A stretch of 64,000 nt of DNA from Aquimarina aggregata. Its GTDB lineage: Bacteria > Bacteroidota > Bacteroidia > Flavobacteriales > Flavobacteriaceae. Positions 33,412-42,529 of this stretch are shown in pieces (the stretch's first letter is position 1; each line of letters starts with the position of its first letter). The stretch is taken from contig NZ_LQRT01000060.1 of the NCBI RefSeq assembly GCF_001632745.1, forward strand, positions 186,001-250,000. The letters run 5' to 3'. Under the pieces are notes generated by a model that did not search any database, had not been told where the DNA came from, and saw nothing but the letters and a program-made list of their open reading frames with translations. A program made the position numbers and the translations under genes.

Positions 33412-34089
33412 ATGCTTCAGTTTTTTTCTCGATATAAATTTTTTGCGGTAGTGCTCTTTGTATTATCCTCGATTATTATTTCAATTATTTATTCCATTCT
33501 TAAACCCGATAAAAAATTATTGGTTTATAAACCTGAAATGGTAAATGCAGAGTTAGTGGATACTACAGTACAATATATCAGGAAGTACCATAAAATCGCA
33601 GATTTTAATTTAACTAATCAAAATGGGGAGAAAGTTACGCAAGACACCTATAAAGATAAGATTTATGTTGCTGATTTTTTCTTTACAACTTGCCAAACAA
33701 TTTGTCCAATAATGACTGGACATATGAAAGAAATCCAAGATCGACTAAAAAATGATAATGAAGTGTTATTACTATCACATAGCGTTACGCCAAAAATTGA
33801 TAGTGTTGCTAGATTAAAGAAATATGCTTTAGAAAAAGGGGTTGATGATACAAAATGGAATCTAGTTACTGGGGATAAGAAGCAAATCTATGATCTAGCG
33901 CGTAAATCATATTTAGCAGCAAAATCTGATGGAGACGGTGGGCCTTATGATATGGTGCATACAGAAAATTTTGTGTTAGTTGATACAAAAAAAAGGATTC
34001 GAGGGTTTTATGATGGTACCAATCCAGAAGATATTGATAAGCTCTTAGAGGATATTGCTATTTTAAAAAAGGAAAAGGTCAAGAAATGA
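33412..34089 (+). CDS. SCO1/SenC-type copper chaperone, membrane-anchored
   Basis: Sco proteins deliver copper to cytochrome oxidase or act as thiol reductases. The N-terminus has one membrane helix (FFAVVLFVLSSIIISIIYSI). The thioredoxin-like domain carries the CxxxC copper site in FFTTCQTICPIMTGHMKE and the distal His in DMVHTENFVLVDTKK. ATG 33412 is preferred over GTG 33406 because of the promoter placement and the AAAAGG just before it. The gene is divergent from rseP and followed by a terminator at 34134-34166. Confidence 0.92.
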   Translation: MLQFFSRYKFFAVVLFVLSSIIISIIYSILKPDKKLLVYKPEMVNAELVDTTVQYIRKYHKIADFNLTNQNGEKVTQDTYKDKIYVADFFFTTCQTICPIMTGHMKEIQDRLKNDNEVLLLSHSVTPKIDSVARLKKYALEKGVDDTKWNLVTGDKKQIYDLARKSYLAAKSDGDGGPYDMVHTENFVLVDTKKRIRGFYDGTNPEDIDKLLEDIAILKKEKVKK

Positions 34090-34106
34090 TCTTCAAATTT
34101 ATAAAT

Positions 34107-34181
34107 AGACGAGTCCGAAATTAGAAACTGTAAAGGTCTAAGATCTTAAGACCTATTAGGTTTTTTACTTCGAACTCGTCT
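34107..34181. repeat. Nested inverted repeats enclosing a terminator
   Basis: A 13-bp outer inverted repeat (AGACGAGTCCGAA at 34107-34119, TTCGAACTCGTCT at 34169-34181, one mismatch) encloses an inner stem AGGTCT/AGACCT (34134-34139 with 34149-34154). Confidence 0.75.
34134..34166 (+). terminator. Terminator of the Sco1-like gene
   Basis: The stem AGGTCT/AGACCT is followed by ATTAGG and T6 at 34161-34166. It lies 45 bp after the stop and sits inside a larger inverted repeat. Confidence 0.65.
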
Positions 34182-34220
34182 AAATAAATGTTTTTGAATA
34201 TAAATTCAGTTATTTAGTTA

Positions 34221-35870
34221 TTACCCTTGTAAAGGACATTCTGCTGGATTTTCGTCACATACTGCATCGATCCAAGGTTGGAATCCTTCGTAAAAAGTTT
34301 CGTTAAAGAATTCGATTAACTCATTAAAATCAACATCTTCAAATAATTCATCAGCTCCTAGTGGTTCTTCAGGATTTAATAATGTGTGATTTAGAAATTC
34401 TATTTCAGATTCTCCTTCTAGTTCTATGGTAAGTCTAAGAGGTTGATTGGTCAGATTTCCCGTATCTGTAAAAGGAAATGGGAAATGCCAATTTTCATTA
34501 CTTGTAGAGCAGGCTCCGATAGGACCAGAAAAGTGTATGCCGTCAAAGTAATAACTGTTTCCAAACATATTTTGTACTGAACTATTAGGGCCATTTTCTG
34601 GAACATAATTATACGGATCACTATTCACTAATTGCCCATCTCCAGTTTCCCAAATAAATCTTGAAGGTTTTTTAATTCTCATTCCACAAAAATTATTGGG
34701 TAATATTACTTCGTCTTCGTAAAAAGGAAGAGTAGGTAAAAATTGTACAGGAATCGTGATTCTTGGTTTTTCATCAATGATTGTGGTGAAATCTACAACA
34801 ATTCGATAATTTTGGGATCCAAGCGTACCATAAGACAGGTCGATATGAGCAGGAAGTTGTGGAAAATCACCTGGGGTTACATTTCCATTGTCTCCGCCAT
34901 TTCCAGGGTCGATTTCTACATCTTTTTTATCCATCATAAAATCAAATTGATCTTTACCCATGGCATTTTTTACTCGTAAACGAAATGAGGTTTTTTTAGA
35001 GGTATTCCATGCATAAGTATACACTTTGGTACTATTTGCAGGAACTTCGAAACCTTTTGGGATTAACTCTGAAGGATTCTTCATAGATTTCCACCTTCTA
35101 TTGGCATAATATTCAAAATATAATTCAGGACCCACATATGCACTACAAGGAGGACTTTGACATAAACCACCTGTAGGACTGTTCGACGTATAATGATCAT
35201 TGCTGCTGTTTTGAACAGCTTTACTGCAAATTTTTCCTCGCCACTTTTTGATGTCATTCATTACAGCATGTAGTTTGTAACGTGTACCTTTATTACATGC
35301 AGACGGAGATAAACTTGCACAATCATTTACAAAACCTTGATAATTATTTGGCGTTTTATCTAAAGCAACGAACTCTGGAGTACCTAAAAAACCGCCAGCG
35401 ATAGAGTTGGTAAACGAGCTGTTTTTACAAGCAATAGTTCTTCTTGGGTTTCCAGCGATACCAATAGGTAAATTTATAGCAGCATTACGTGCCCATCCCT
35501 GAGATTCTGATGTTTTGTTTAAAGTATTTTTGTTTTTAATGGTTAAAAAAGAAGGCACTGGTGTTCCCGGTTCAGAAAGTGCCCAGAAAATCTCTTCTTC
35601 ACTAATATTATCGTTCATTTCATTAATATTAGCAAGAACAGAACATTCATTACAATCACTCTCTTCTAGTAAAAAAGTACCTTTAAGTTCTCCGTCCTCG
35701 ATATTATGAAAACTGATTTTGTTTCCATTTTCTAGGATAACTTCAGCTTTGTTTTCAGAAATTTCCTGATCAAGAATTGTGCTATCTGTAGGATATTCTG
35801 TTTTTTCACATGAAATAATGAAGAGACTACAGAAGATGATGCATACATAAGTTTTAAAATTTGAAATCAT
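34221..35870 (-). CDS. Large lipoprotein of unknown function
   Basis: I do not recognise the family. The N-terminus is a lipoprotein signal (VCIIFCSLFIISC, Cys near residue 20), so the protein is probably attached to the outer membrane. The first ~130 residues are acidic and include an ESDCNECSVLANINEMND segment. Residues about 150-250 are Cys-rich (RTIACKNSS, NDCASLSPSACNKG, CQSPPCSAYVGPELYFEYYA) with probable disulfides. After a Gly/Asn/Asp linker near residue 310 comes a beta-rich region with DFTTIIDEKPRITIPVQFLP and ENWHFPFPFTDTG. No T9SS tail is visible. The gene is single, with a possible -7 element (TATCTTTG) on the minus strand at 35995-36002. Confidence 0.85.
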   Translation of the reverse strand: MISNFKTYVCIIFCSLFIISCEKTEYPTDSTILDQEISENKAEVILENGNKISFHNIEDGELKGTFLLEESDCNECSVLANINEMNDNISEEEIFWALSEPGTPVPSFLTIKNKNTLNKTSESQGWARNAAINLPIGIAGNPRRTIACKNSSFTNSIAGGFLGTPEFVALDKTPNNYQGFVNDCASLSPSACNKGTRYKLHAVMNDIKKWRGKICSKAVQNSSNDHYTSNSPTGGLCQSPPCSAYVGPELYFEYYANRRWKSMKNPSELIPKGFEVPANSTKVYTYAWNTSKKTSFRLRVKNAMGKDQFDFMMDKKDVEIDPGNGGDNGNVTPGDFPQLPAHIDLSYGTLGSQNYRIVVDFTTIIDEKPRITIPVQFLPTLPFYEDEVILPNNFCGMRIKKPSRFIWETGDGQLVNSDPYNYVPENGPNSSVQNMFGNSYYFDGIHFSGPIGACSTSNENWHFPFPFTDTGNLTNQPLRLTIELEGESEIEFLNHTLLNPEEPLGADELFEDVDFNELIEFFNETFYEGFQPWIDAVCDENPAECPLQG

Positions 35871-36124
35871 TGTGCGGTATTTTTAATAAATACCTACTCT
35901 CTTTAAGGCTTTTCGGTTTCCGCCTGTTTCTAAATTTAGATGTTAGCGAATCTACTTTGTGGATGAAATTTAAGTGTCCGAAAATTTTGATTTTCAAAGA
36001 TATTGGACTCAAAATGGGGTGTATGCCTATACATACAGCGTTAAAAACCTATTTTTTGAGATGTGTTTTTTTGATTTAAAAAACAAAATTCATGATATGT
36101 CATTTGTATTTTGAAAAATTTAGC
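35871..36124. other. Intergenic stretch between the lipoprotein and feoA
   Basis: About 250 bp AT-rich region between divergent genes. Apart from TATCTTTG on the minus strand (35995-36002), which may be the -7 element of the lipoprotein gene, I see no gene or strong structure. Confidence 0.45.
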
Positions 36125-36155
36125 TTTTCGAATACGATTTTTTCCCCTATTTTTG
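36125..36155 (+). promoter_or_regulatory. Promoter of the feo operon
   Basis: TATTTTTG (36148-36155) matches TAnnTTTG exactly. TTTT (36125-36128), one base off the -33 TTTG, lies exactly 19 bp upstream. Transcription would begin near 36162, inside any longer reading of feoA, and so supports the short TTG start at 36185. Confidence 0.65.
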
Positions 36156-36184
36156 CGTTGTTTAAAATTAATCTAAATAAATAC

Positions 36185-36412
36185 TTGAAGACTACAATAG
36201 CTAATCTTAAAAGAGGCCAACGTGCATTAATTAAGGAGATTACTTCAGATATTATTCCTCTTAAGCTACTAGAAATGGGATGTTTGCCTGGTAATGAAGT
36301 AGAATTGCTTCAAACGGCTCCGTTTCAATGCCCTATGTATCTTACTATAAATGGTAGTCATCTTGCAATCCGAAAAGAAATTGCAGCTCAGATAGAAGTT
36401 CAGATTATATAA
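36185..36412 (+). CDS. feoA: FeoA, ferrous iron transport SH3-like protein
   Basis: This is the small cytoplasmic partner of FeoB. The 75-residue product has the FeoA core (IANLKRGQRALIKEITSDII, LLEMGCLPGNEVELLQTAPF, LTINGSHLAIRKEIAAQIEV). The start is taken at TTG 36185: the frame is open further upstream to an ATG at 36092, but that extension is Phe/Ile-rich, absent from the family, and covers the promoter. FeoB begins 15 bp after the stop. Confidence 0.9.
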   Translation: MKTTIANLKRGQRALIKEITSDIIPLKLLEMGCLPGNEVELLQTAPFQCPMYLTINGSHLAIRKEIAAQIEVQII

Positions 36413-36427
36413 TTGCAAGGAGTATTT

Positions 36428-38524
36428 ATGGCAAAGCAAATTAAAGTTTCACTTATAGGAAACCCCAATACTGGAAAAACATCTGTTTTTAATTTGCTTA
36501 CTGGTCTGAATCAGCAAGTAGGTAATTATCCAGGAATCACAGTCGAAAAAAAGGAAGGGATTTGCAAGTTGTCTCGTGGTGTAAAAGCTCATATTCTTGA
36601 TTTACCTGGAACTTACAGTCTCAATGCTTCATCTCTTGATGAAAATGTAGTGATTGAATTGCTACTTAATAAAAAAGACAAAGATTTTCCCGATGTAGCC
36701 GTAGTGGTAAGTGATGTAGAAAATCTGAAAAGAAACTTGCTTCTTTTTACACAGATTAAAGATTTAGAAATTCCGACAATTTTAGTGATCAATATGGCTG
36801 ATCGCATGAATAGGAAAGGGATTACTTTAGATATTCCTTTGTTGGAAAAGGAACTTAATACTAAAATAGCGTTAATAAGTGCTCGTAAAAATCAGGGTAT
36901 TGATGAGCTTAAAAAATTGATAGAATCTTACGGATCATTATCTAAAACACCTTGTGTAAATGCATTATCATTTGCTCCAGAATATTTTGAAAGATTACAA
37001 AAAGCGTTTCCGAACGAATCATTATATAAACTTTGGTTAGTAATTACTCAAGATGTAAACTTTAGAAAGATTGATAAGCAGGATATATCATTAGCACCAG
37101 ATTTTAAGATTAAGTCAGAAAGTGAGCTCAAAAGATTACAGCAAAAGGAAACCATTAAGCGATATCAATTTATTAATAATGTTCTCAAAAAAGGACAAGT
37201 TATTGATGAAAAGGCAGCGACTGGTATGCGTGCAAGATTAGATAGAGTGCTTACTCATAAATTTTGGGGGTATTTTATATTCTTTTGCATTCTCTTATTA
37301 ATATTTCAGACAATTTACGATTGGTCATCATACCCGATGGATCTTATCGATGAGGGTTTTGCCTGGTTAAGTGAAACTACAAAATCTATTTTGCCCGAAG
37401 GGCCATTTGTAGATTTAATTACAGAGGGTATTATCCCTGGACTTGGAGGTATTGTTATTTTTATTCCACAGATTGCATTTTTATTTCTTTTTATATCCAT
37501 TTTAGAAGAAAGTGGTTATATGAGTAGAGTGGTTTTTCTGATGGATAGAGTAATGCGAAAATTCGGATTAAGTGGTAAAAGTGTTGTTCCATTAGTTTCA
37601 GGAACCGCATGTGCAATTCCGGCAGTTATGGCTACTCGAAATATAGAGAACTGGAAGGAAAGATTGATTACTATTCTAGTGGTACCGTTTACTACTTGTT
37701 CGGCTAGATTGCCAGTGTATCTTATTATAATTGCATTAGTGATTCCAGATAAAAAAATTGGTTGGATATTTAGTTATCAAAGTCTGACTTTAATGTTGTT
37801 GTACTTTCTTGGATTTGCAACAGCGGTTGGATCTGCATGGATATTAAATAAAATATTAAAGATTAAAAGTAAATCTTACTTTGTGATCGAAATGCCTGGA
37901 TATAAGGTGCCCTTGTTTAAGAATGTGGCTATAAATGTTATCGAAAAAACTAAGGCTTTTATTTTTGGTGCCGGAAAAATAATTTTAGCAATATCAATTA
38001 TATTATGGGTATTGGCAAGCTTTGGACCTAATGATAATTTTAATAATGCTAAAGAAATAGTAACCGAGAAATACACGAATTTATCAGAACAAGATTTAGA
38101 AAATGAAATTGCTTCGTATAAGCTAGAACATTCCTTTATAGGATATGCAGGTAAAGCAATAGAACCTATAGTTGCTCCTTTAGGATATGATTGGAAAATT
38201 GGTATCGGAATCATAAGTTCTTTTGCTGCTAGAGAAGTTTTTGTAGGAACATTGGCAACAATTTACAGCGTTGGTAGTGACGAAGAAGAAACTATAAAAA
38301 ACAGAATGGCTGCAGAAGTAAGTGCAAAAACAGGAGAACCATTATTTAATCTAGCTAGCGGAATTTCTTTATTACTATTTTATGCTTTTGCAATGCAGTG
38401 CATGAGTACTCTAGCTATTGTAAAACGAGAAACTAATGGATGGAAATGGCCAATGGCACAACTTGTATTTATGAGTGTCTTAGCGTATAGTATTTCTTTA
38501 ATTGCTTACCAGGTTTTGAAATAA
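36428..38524 (+). CDS. feoB: FeoB, ferrous iron transporter
   Basis: FeoB moves Fe(II) across the inner membrane. The N-terminal G domain has G1 GNPNTGKTS, G2/G3 region NYPGITVEKKEG and LDLPGTYSLNASS, and G4 VINMADR. After a linker come the membrane helices with the paired gate motifs LVSGTACAIPAVMATR and SSFAAREVFVGTLATIYSVG. ATG 36428 is preferred over an in-frame TTG at 36413 because a strong AAGGAG lies 7 bases before it. Length 698 is normal for Bacteroidota. Confidence 0.97.
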   Translation: MAKQIKVSLIGNPNTGKTSVFNLLTGLNQQVGNYPGITVEKKEGICKLSRGVKAHILDLPGTYSLNASSLDENVVIELLLNKKDKDFPDVAVVVSDVENLKRNLLLFTQIKDLEIPTILVINMADRMNRKGITLDIPLLEKELNTKIALISARKNQGIDELKKLIESYGSLSKTPCVNALSFAPEYFERLQKAFPNESLYKLWLVITQDVNFRKIDKQDISLAPDFKIKSESELKRLQQKETIKRYQFINNVLKKGQVIDEKAATGMRARLDRVLTHKFWGYFIFFCILLLIFQTIYDWSSYPMDLIDEGFAWLSETTKSILPEGPFVDLITEGIIPGLGGIVIFIPQIAFLFLFISILEESGYMSRVVFLMDRVMRKFGLSGKSVVPLVSGTACAIPAVMATRNIENWKERLITILVVPFTTCSARLPVYLIIIALVIPDKKIGWIFSYQSLTLMLLYFLGFATAVGSAWILNKILKIKSKSYFVIEMPGYKVPLFKNVAINVIEKTKAFIFGAGKIILAISIILWVLASFGPNDNFNNAKEIVTEKYTNLSEQDLENEIASYKLEHSFIGYAGKAIEPIVAPLGYDWKIGIGIISSFAAREVFVGTLATIYSVGSDEEETIKNRMAAEVSAKTGEPLFNLASGISLLLFYAFAMQCMSTLAIVKRETNGWKWPMAQLVFMSVLAYSISLIAYQVLK

Positions 38525-38566
38525 ATAATGTAATTTTTAATATCTTTAAACGACAATTTAAAAATC

Positions 38567-38719
38567 ATGAATATTCTTGTACAAAATATATTGGTATTAC
38601 TAGTGTTTGCGGGAGCGATTGGTTTTATTGTTAGAAAGTTTTTTTGGAAACCATCAATGGCTTCTGCTAAGAAAAAAAGCTCAAAATCCTGCGGTAACTC
38701 TGGTTGTGGATGTCATTGA
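38567..38719 (+). CDS. FeoB-associated Cys-rich membrane peptide
   Basis: This 50-residue peptide has one membrane helix (NILVLLVFAGAIGFIVRKFF) and a C-terminal Lys/Ser stretch ending in a Cys cluster (SCGNSGCGCH). It matches the FeoB-associated small protein family seen downstream of feoB in Bacteroidota. It lies 42 bp after feoB and its end overlaps the next gene by 10 bp. It may help hold or deliver iron at FeoB; this is inference. Confidence 0.88.
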   Translation: MNILVQNILVLLVFAGAIGFIVRKFFWKPSMASAKKKSSKSCGNSGCGCH

Positions 38720-38946
38720 TCCTTATAATCATAGGATATTACTTAGATTATAAACACAATCCCAAGCAGTTTATATCTGATCTTAAAGGGGGATTATCTT
38801 TTCTATCAATACTTATATTCTTTTTCCTTTTTGTATTGTATATATTGGACTCAGGAGTCTTGTATGCTATTTTTGGAATAGCAATTGTACTACCCATGAC
38901 ATTAATATTAAGACAATACTTTAAAAAGAAATCATCACTTCTTTAA
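38710..38946 (+). CDS. Small membrane protein at the end of the feo operon
   Basis: This 78-residue protein has two or three hydrophobic helices (SLILIIIGYYL, LSILIFFFLFVLYIL, GIAIVLPMTLILRQYF) and ends in KKKSS. ATG 38710 overlaps the stop of the FeoB-associated gene, indicating translational coupling. Its 3' end overlaps the convergent exporter gene by 12 bp. No family is recognised. Confidence 0.7.
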   Translation: MSLILIIIGYYLDYKHNPKQFISDLKGGLSFLSILIFFFLFVLYILDSGVLYAIFGIAIVLPMTLILRQYFKKKSSLL

Positions 38947-39852
38947 TCGCTTTAAAGGTGTGCTACTAATTAAGTATACGCCAACAAAAATTAGAATACA
39001 ACATAAAAGTTTCGTGACTGTTATATCACCTTGGTATTGACTATTTACTACAAGATAAGACACTATACCAACTAATATCATTGCAACTGCCGGTTGTACA
39101 TAAATATAGCTACTAGAAACGGTTGGCTTTACATATTGTAGTGCAAACATATTAAGTAAATAAGCTAAAAAAGTTGGACCTACCACTACATAAAATAGGG
39201 ATATCCAATTTGAAAACTCGAATGCGTGAAAATCCGTATTAATTAAGGGGCTGATACAAAATGGAAACATCGCTATAAACCCGAAAGAAAAAGTCCATAC
39301 GATAACTGTCATGGGTTTGTATTTGGCCATGAGTGGCTTAATAATTACTAAATAAAAAGCAAAAGCTAATGCATTAATAGCAATAAAAACGTTGCCAATA
39401 AGAGATCCGGTTCCTAGTCCAGAGTTTCCTAAATAGATCAATAAAACAGCTCCAAGGCCACCAATTGATATGCCAAGAATTCGTTGAGTTGTTAAAGGTT
39501 CTTTTAGTAAAAAATAACTTATGATTACAGTGAAAATAGGCATTGCCGTAATTATAATTGCAGCATCAACGGGCGAGGTTAGACTAAGACCATTCATAGA
39601 GAAATACTGATTTGTAGCAACACCTAAAACTCCGCATAATGCAAGTCTAGGGATATCTCTTTTCTCTACTTTTTCTTTAATAAAAAATTTCAGAAATAGA
39701 AATAAAAGTCCTGCGCCACTAATACGAAGAAACACCAAAGCAGAAGCTTCAATTTTATGCGGCATTAGCCCTTTAGCAATAAGGTAATTAGCACCATAAG
39801 TAATATTAACTGTTAATAAGGCGAGATGAGCTTTAGCTTTATTTGAAATCAT
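38935..39852 (-). CDS. EamA/DMT-family transporter
   Basis: This inner-membrane protein of 305 residues has about ten hydrophobic helices and the two-fold EamA repeat of the drug/metabolite transporter superfamily. Markers are NITYGANYLIAKGLM in the first repeat, GVATNQYFSMNGLSLTSPVD after it, and LLKEPLTTQRILGISIGGLG at the repeat boundary. The substrate cannot be told from the sequence. It is a single gene, overlapping the convergent small membrane gene by 12 bp. Confidence 0.92.
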   Translation of the reverse strand: MISNKAKAHLALLTVNITYGANYLIAKGLMPHKIEASALVFLRISGAGLLFLFLKFFIKEKVEKRDIPRLALCGVLGVATNQYFSMNGLSLTSPVDAAIIITAMPIFTVIISYFLLKEPLTTQRILGISIGGLGAVLLIYLGNSGLGTGSLIGNVFIAINALAFAFYLVIIKPLMAKYKPMTVIVWTFSFGFIAMFPFCISPLINTDFHAFEFSNWISLFYVVVGPTFLAYLLNMFALQYVKPTVSSSYIYVQPAVAMILVGIVSYLVVNSQYQGDITVTKLLCCILIFVGVYLISSTPLKRLKK

Positions 39853-39899
39853 TTGGCAAAGAAAGCAAAACCAACTGGATTCATGAGGTACTGTCTTCG

Positions 39900-40316
39900 T
39901 TATTTAACAATTAATTCAAGAAAATATGCTGTCTTCATAATAGGTCCTTCAGAAGTTGGATAAGGGCTAACATTAAATGCATAAATTGTTTTTTGGTCTG
40001 TTACAAGTAATTGTATTGCTTTATCAGGTGAAGAAGATTTTGAATCAAAAACAAGTTCTTTTTCTTCAATTACTTTTTTGTTCTCAGAGATTTCAATAAG
40101 AATTTTTACCTCGCCTTGCCACATGCAAGATACACCTGTTGGGCATCTAGAATCTTCAAGTACACGAACAAATTTGATGCTTTTTGAGTCAAAGTCTAAG
40201 CTATGTTCGATTTTAAGTTTTGAAATTATTTTTGGGATTTCAATTTTGGTAGTATCCTGAGCAATTGTTGAAGCAGTCGATACTATATATAGCAGTAGAA
40301 TAAGTAATCGTCTCAT
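39900..40316 (-). CDS. Small secreted protein with conserved RCPxGVxCxWxGE motif
   Basis: The 138-residue product has a signal peptide (LLILLLYIVSTASTIAQ) and one beta-rich domain. The central DSRCPTGVSCMWQGEVKI carries two Cys probably linked by a disulfide. The same pattern occurs in small uncharacterised secreted proteins of Bacteroidota. The function is unknown. It is in the same direction as the DMT gene, 47 bp upstream of it, and divergent from the carotenoid operon. Confidence 0.82.
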   Translation of the reverse strand: MRRLLILLLYIVSTASTIAQDTTKIEIPKIISKLKIEHSLDFDSKSIKFVRVLEDSRCPTGVSCMWQGEVKILIEISENKKVIEEKELVFDSKSSSPDKAIQLLVTDQKTIYAFNVSPYPTSEGPIMKTAYFLELIVK

Positions 40317-40415
40317 AGCGCGTTTAACAGAAGTTAAAGATATACAAAAAACAACGTGTATAGCTTTAAAGTCTGATCTTATTTCGGAATTTTGAACATA
40401 CTTCTAAAGTATGAT

Positions 40416-41897
40416 ATGAATAAAAAAACAGCAATTGTTATTGGTTCAGGTATGGCAGGTCTTGCAGCTGCGATACGTCTGCAAAACCAAAATTTCAATG
40501 TTTTGGTTTTAGAATCTAATACCACACCTGGCGGAAAAGTAACAGAGTTTAAAAAGAATGGGTACCGATTTGATTGTGGTCCTTCTTTATTTACAATGCC
40601 ACAGTTTATTGAGGAACTATTCAAGAGCAGCAGAAAAGATATTAGCAAGTACCTTAACTATGTAAAAAAAGAGAAAGTTTGCAATTACTTTTATGAAGAT
40701 ACAACTCGGTTTACTGCATTTGCAGACAAAAACAAGTTTGCCCAAGAGGCTTCATCCGTTTTTGATGTAAAAGCATCTCAAATTTTAAAATATTTCGAAA
40801 AGAGCAAGCAAAAATATGACCTTACTAGCTCAATATTTTTATCAAGTTCTCTGCATAAGTTTTCTACATACTTCTCTAAAGATACTTTAAAGGCAATTGC
40901 GAAGATTGGTGTGTTGGATATTGATTCAACATTACATAAGGTTAATACATCAGCATATAAAGACCCTAGATTGGTACAGTTTTTTGATCGATTTGCAACA
41001 TATAATGGTTCATCTCCTTATAAAACTCCTGGGATCATGTCTATGATTCCGCATTTAGAACAACACTACGGAACGTTTTTTCCGCAAGGAGGAATGTATA
41101 GCATAACAAAAAGCTTATATCAATTAGCACTAGATTTAGGAGCAAAATTTAGATTTAATACTACAGTTGATCAAATTGTTGTTGAAAACAAAAAGGCTAA
41201 AGGGGTTTTAATCAAAGATGAATATCTTCAAGCAGATATAGTAGTTTCAAATATGGATATTGTGCCTACGTATCAAAAAATGCTTCCGGATCAAAAGCAT
41301 CCTAATAAAATACTCAAACAATCTAGATCAAGTTCTGCTCTTATATTTTACTGGGGAATCAAACGAGTGTTTTCAGAATTAGAGTTGCATAACGTATTTT
41401 TTGCAAAAGAGTATAAGGATGAATTTGATGCTATTTTTAATAAAAAAGAAGTTTCAAAAGATCCTACGGTTTATATTAATATAAGTTCAAAAAACGAGCC
41501 TAATGATGCCCCTGACGGTTGCGAAAATTGGTTTGTAATGATAAATGTGCCGTGCAATGAAAATCAAGATTGGGATACGATCATAGAAACGTCAAGACAG
41601 CATATTTTGAAAAAAATATCTAGGATTTTGAAAGTAGACATTCGGCGTTTAATAGAAACTGAAGAAATTTTGGATCCAAAGTCTATAGAATCTAAAACCC
41701 AATCATATAAAGGCTCATTGTATGGTTCATCAAGTAATAATAAGTATGCTGCCTTCTTAAGGCATGCTAATTTTTCTGGTAAAATTAAAAATTTGTATTT
41801 CTGTGGTGGCAGCGTGCATCCAGGCGGTGGCATACCACTGTGTTTATTGTCAGGAAAGATAGTTTCAGAACTAGTTCAAAAAGATTTTAAGAAATAA
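40416..41897 (+). CDS. crtD: CrtD-like carotenoid desaturase (phytoene desaturase family)
   Basis: This is an FAD-dependent desaturase of the CrtI/CrtD family. The N-terminal dinucleotide motif is AIVIGSGMAGLAAAIRLQ with ESNTTPGGKVTEF. The family's C-terminal motif is present as NLYFCGGSVHPGGGIPLCLL. ATG 40416 is chosen; a frame extension upstream to 40392 starts with TTG and has no family support. The next genes are cruF (5 bp downstream) and crtY, so desaturation of a hydroxylated psi end (C-3',4', CrtD) is more likely than phytoene desaturation. CrtI and CrtD are hard to separate by eye. Confidence 0.85.
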   Translation: MNKKTAIVIGSGMAGLAAAIRLQNQNFNVLVLESNTTPGGKVTEFKKNGYRFDCGPSLFTMPQFIEELFKSSRKDISKYLNYVKKEKVCNYFYEDTTRFTAFADKNKFAQEASSVFDVKASQILKYFEKSKQKYDLTSSIFLSSSLHKFSTYFSKDTLKAIAKIGVLDIDSTLHKVNTSAYKDPRLVQFFDRFATYNGSSPYKTPGIMSMIPHLEQHYGTFFPQGGMYSITKSLYQLALDLGAKFRFNTTVDQIVVENKKAKGVLIKDEYLQADIVVSNMDIVPTYQKMLPDQKHPNKILKQSRSSSALIFYWGIKRVFSELELHNVFFAKEYKDEFDAIFNKKEVSKDPTVYINISSKNEPNDAPDGCENWFVMINVPCNENQDWDTIIETSRQHILKKISRILKVDIRRLIETEEILDPKSIESKTQSYKGSLYGSSSNNKYAAFLRHANFSGKIKNLYFCGGSVHPGGGIPLCLLSGKIVSELVQKDFKK

Positions 41898-41902
41898 TTT
41901 AT

Positions 41903-42529
41903 ATGCACTCAAGTACAAAAAATATAATATCTGCTGTTATCATTTGGCTGTTTACTATCTCGGGAATTATAGGTATTCTTATCGGGTATGAAGATTGGTT
42001 TTTACCACTTACCTGCCTTAACCTAGTTATTTATCTGATACTTATTATTTGGAACGCTGGATTCAACAAGAATTTATTGCTCTTTTTGTTAATTCCGTTT
42101 AGCATAGGAATGATAACAGAATTTTTGGGAGTTAACTACGGTTTGATTTTTGGGAATTATGAATACGGAAATAATTTAGGTGCTAAGATTTATGGTGTAC
42201 CTTGGATTATTGGCGTGAATTGGGCGATTTTAGTATATTGTTCTGCAGGATTGGTGATAAAAATTCATAAAAACATATTTTTAACATCTGCTTTGGCCGC
42301 TATGCTAATGGTTCTTTTAGATGTGGTTATCGAAAGAGTCGCTCCTAAATTTGATTTTTGGCAATTTGAAAATAATGTAGTTCCTATCCAAAACTACGTA
42401 GGGTGGTTTTTTACTGCATTTTTGGCGCACATACTTTTTCAAAAAAGCGTAAAAGTATTTCATTTCAAGATATCGCTACATATTTTTATTGCTATATTGG
42501 TGTTTTTTACGACTTTTTCTTTTCTGTAG
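41903..42529 (+). CDS. cruF: CruF-like carotenoid 1',2'-hydratase
   Basis: The protein is a polytopic membrane enzyme of 208 residues with seven or so hydrophobic helices. It fits the CruF family (carotenoid biosynthesis protein), which hydrates the psi end of monocyclic carotenoids. Conserved features are FLGVNYGLIFGNYEYGNNLG, YGVPWIIGVNWAIL and LLDVVIERVAPKFDFWQF. The start lies 5 bp after crtD, and its TAG directly precedes the crtY ATG. Confidence 0.87.
   Translation: MHSSTKNIISAVIIWLFTISGIIGILIGYEDWFLPLTCLNLVIYLILIIWNAGFNKNLLLFLLIPFSIGMITEFLGVNYGLIFGNYEYGNNLGAKIYGVPWIIGVNWAILVYCSAGLVIKIHKNIFLTSALAAMLMVLLDVVIERVAPKFDFWQFENNVVPIQNYVGWFFTAFLAHILFQKSVKVFHFKISLHIFIAILVFFTTFSFL

Noticed and set aside
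36092..36184. N-terminal extension of FeoA
   Set aside because: It covers the probable promoter (TATTTTTG at 36148-36155) and is not part of the FeoA family.
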